A stretch of 64,000 nucleotides of DNA. It comes from Rosa chinensis. Taxonomy: Eukaryota; Streptophyta; Magnoliopsida; Rosales; Rosaceae. Location: positions 14,496,001 through 14,560,000 of the forward strand of contig NC_037090.1 of assembly GCF_002994745.2 (NCBI RefSeq), read 5' to 3'. Below the pieces are notes generated by a model. The model saw only the letters and a program-made list of their open reading frames with translations, made no database searches and was not told where the DNA came from. Position 1 is the first letter of the stretch. Each line of letters opens with the position of its first letter. The translations under genes and the position numbers were made by a program. This document shows, piece by piece, positions 61,633-64,000 of this stretch.

Positions 61633-64000
61633 ATTAGCAGAGAGGGGGAACTGTATTATATGGTAACAAACTTGATCAACTCGTACAGTTGTCAAGCACA
61701 TCATCTTTCCGTTTTGGGCTTCTGGCTATTGTGCCCAATTTGTTTTCACCAGGTTTTCAAAATTAACAAATTTTCCAGTATTCCTAGCAAAATGGTCATT
61801 ATGCCAATGAAGAATCATTATGCTGATAAAGAAAAAGTTCACCAAAATATAAACTATACGTAAAAGACAATCATACATGTATTAGGAGATTTACGTGTTC
61901 ACCCAAAACTCGGCTAGAGTTCAGGGCTACGTCACTGTTGTTTGCTAGTGGTTTCACTATAATTGAATAAATATGGTTAATTACACTATATGATGGTTTA
62001 GCTATATAAAGAATGCAACTGAATGGAGCGTGATGAAACATTGGTCCGTAAGGCATGGAAATGAAGATCCTTAATGAGTGAGTAGCTCTAAGGCATGAGT
62101 AGACGTCTCATCATGTGTGAATGTGAGGTTCCTTGATAAGTTCTCCGAGCTGATGTGGAGCATGTTCCCATGTGTTCGCTCCTGATCGGTTGTTCAGCTT
62201 GGGCAGGAGTATCCACGAGCACAGATGAGCCTGTTTCCAAACTTTAGCCAAGTAACTCAAAGAACAATGGCATCCTTACGTACTCCCAACTCTAGTGGTT
62301 CTCAGCTTGGCTGGCACTGAAGAGACCAACACCATCTGAGACTAAAATTTGAAAGTTCAATTCAACAGAGACATAATGGAAATTTATTTTCAAAACTGGA
62401 AAACCTTGAACACTAGCTTGGACTACCTACCATAAAAGTTCAATTCAACACTTCTTATTGTTTCTTTCCATCCCATATTATGATCATCCAAAGGTCTCAG
62501 ATTAGATGGCTAATAGTTGCTTTGTACAAACCAAATCCCCAATATTGCAAATAAAGGGAGCAAATCTTGGCTTGCTGCACAAGGATAGGAAGAGTTGGTA
62601 TACACATTCACGGATATATTTACAAAGAGTGCAACACCAAACAGAGGGTTATACCCGTATTATGAAAGCCATTAGCAGTTCTCAATTCAGCTCCTTCCAA
62701 GCTAGTAGCCTAGTAATGAATTTAAAAGGGTTTAGGAAAACAGAGTTAGCCCAATAATCATACACCACCACTTTGGAGGACAATTCGGAGGCACAAACTG
62801 AAAGCTTTGTTTGCCGACAGGAAACCTGTGGTGAGCCGGCGAGTCATTAAGTCATAGATTTTCTCACAGTATATGCTTTCCACTAAAACTTTTGACTCTG
62901 CCTTACGTGAGGTCTTTAATTTTTCGGAGGAAAAGATCTATAACAAAGAATCTATTGAATGCAATAGAAACTTCACTAAGTTCGTGCAGTAAGTTGATAA
63001 GAACTTAATGTAGGTTTTAATTTTTACTTAGCTTTAAGTATAAACAGAGAGGAATTTATGTTCCTGAACAATTGGACAGCAAAGCAATGAGAACCAGCAA
63101 CAATTTCTTTTCTTCCACATATGAATAAATCCTATATAGCTGTTAAAGAGATAGTACAGAATTAAGTCAATTAACAAATAGTTTGAAAAGCTTACCATGC
63201 CTTGGTGCAGAACTTCATGAAGTTAAGGATTGCTTGGTGCTTATAACATAAATGGATGCAAGTAACCCTCCTCAGGAACAGACCTTTGTTTCAGTGAACT
63301 AATCAATGCAAGAGAAAGAAGAAGAAAAAGAAAAACAAATTTTATCTAATTGATGCCTCATATGACAAGCGACAGGGATCTGCATAAACTTCTGAAACTG
63401 AACAAGGCATCTTCACGACTTAGATGTCTTAAGAATGAGAAGTAACTTATAACTTACAGACAGCTGTAAAAGCTCTTTCGAAATTCACCTCTGAATTTTT
63501 TTTTTTTTGGCTCTGAGAATGCTTTGGCCTTCACCAATTGACTGCTTATGGGTACATGACATCCATAATCTCAAATACAACAGAGCATCTGGCAAGGAAC
63601 AAACCCAAAGGTTAATAAAATTTCGGCATTTTTTTTGAAGTTTCACAAACAGAAAAGGAGGATTGTTACTCTTGAAATCCTAAGACAAAGAAGACAAAGA
63701 AAGCTATCTGCTTCATCAATTAGATAGTTTCTGTCATCCATCAGACACATTGTTGCTAAGCAAAGTTGTCCCATTTGATGGCTCTGTTGTACTAAAATTG
63801 CTTTTAGTACAACAGAGCCAAAAATGATGAAAACCTAGTCCCCCAAATCCTGCTACAAAGGGCTAGGATAAGAAGAGTTGGTTTACATATTCAGTTCTAT
63901 CTGGACAAATAGAGCAACACATAAGAAGGGTCAGAAGCGTCCACCTGTACGCTGCAATATGTTGAGAGATTTTCCATGCAACAGCTTCCATGGTAACAAT
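61633..64000. repeat. segmental duplication, copy B, runs off the window
   Basis: It is a direct copy of 52108-54475, offset by about 9525 bp, and is still matching at the last base. It lies upstream of the NLR gene here, in the place where the downstream flank of a next minus-strand NLR would be. Confidence 0.9.
63780..63819. repeat. perfect 18-bp inverted repeat, 4-base loop
   Basis: The left arm GGCTCTGTTGTACTAAAA and its exact complement are separated by TTGC. Copy A of the duplication keeps the right arm but not the left, so the hairpin arose in copy B or was lost in copy A. Confidence 0.93.

Overview
The window is nuclear DNA of a flowering plant. It has intron-rich genes with GT/AG splice sites, low overall GC, and many plant-type transposable elements. 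The gene complement (NOT4, a cytosolic ascorbate peroxidase, a malectin-like LRR receptor kinase and a CC-NBS-LRR gene) is eudicot-like. A rosaceous species such as a strawberry or rose relative is my guess from the feel of the sequences; nothing in the window proves it.

Left third (1-28.4 kb), transposon-rich. Positions 1-9651 are an almost complete, apparently young Athila-type Ty3/gypsy element. It has an intact 1909-residue gag-pol frame, and the 240 visible bases of its 5' LTR are identical to the 3' LTR. It sits upstream of two exons that end an unidentified gene. A 1.83-kb terminal-inverted-repeat transposon (11387-13220) has captured the 5' part of a pentatricopeptide-repeat (PPR) gene. 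A decayed 9.16-kb Ty1/copia element lies on the minus strand (17114-26268, target duplication CCCAG). Inside it is a nested 2150-bp solo LTR (21399-23548, target duplication TGCTC).

Middle (28.4-41.8 kb). A 12-exon minus-strand gene encodes the NOT4 RING E3 ligase of the CCR4-NOT complex. It is followed by two related non-LTR-type insertions (34788-35802 and 36455-37521), each with a poly(T) end and a clean target-site duplication. Next comes a nine-exon plus-strand gene for a 250-residue cytosolic ascorbate peroxidase, then a tandem or nested MITE-like unit.

Right third (44.9-64 kb), surface and intracellular immune-type receptors. A 15-exon plus-strand gene encodes a 923-residue malectin-like LRR receptor kinase close to the At1g67720 type. 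A minus-strand CC-NBS-LRR resistance-type gene (56092-61062) is abutted at its 3' side by a cyclin-A pseudogene. Both lie between two direct copies of a segment at least 2.37 kb long (52108-54475 and 61633-64000). The second copy runs off the window, which suggests a tandem NLR array continuing to the right.

The most unusual structure is in the Athila element. A self-complementary 10-mer (CGATCGATCG) occurs 11 times perfectly and once with one change, always as pairs spaced 21-22 bp. The pairs lie in the gag-pol gene (in two different reading frames), in the 3' non-coding region and in the LTR, so the constraint appears to be on the nucleic acid rather than the protein.
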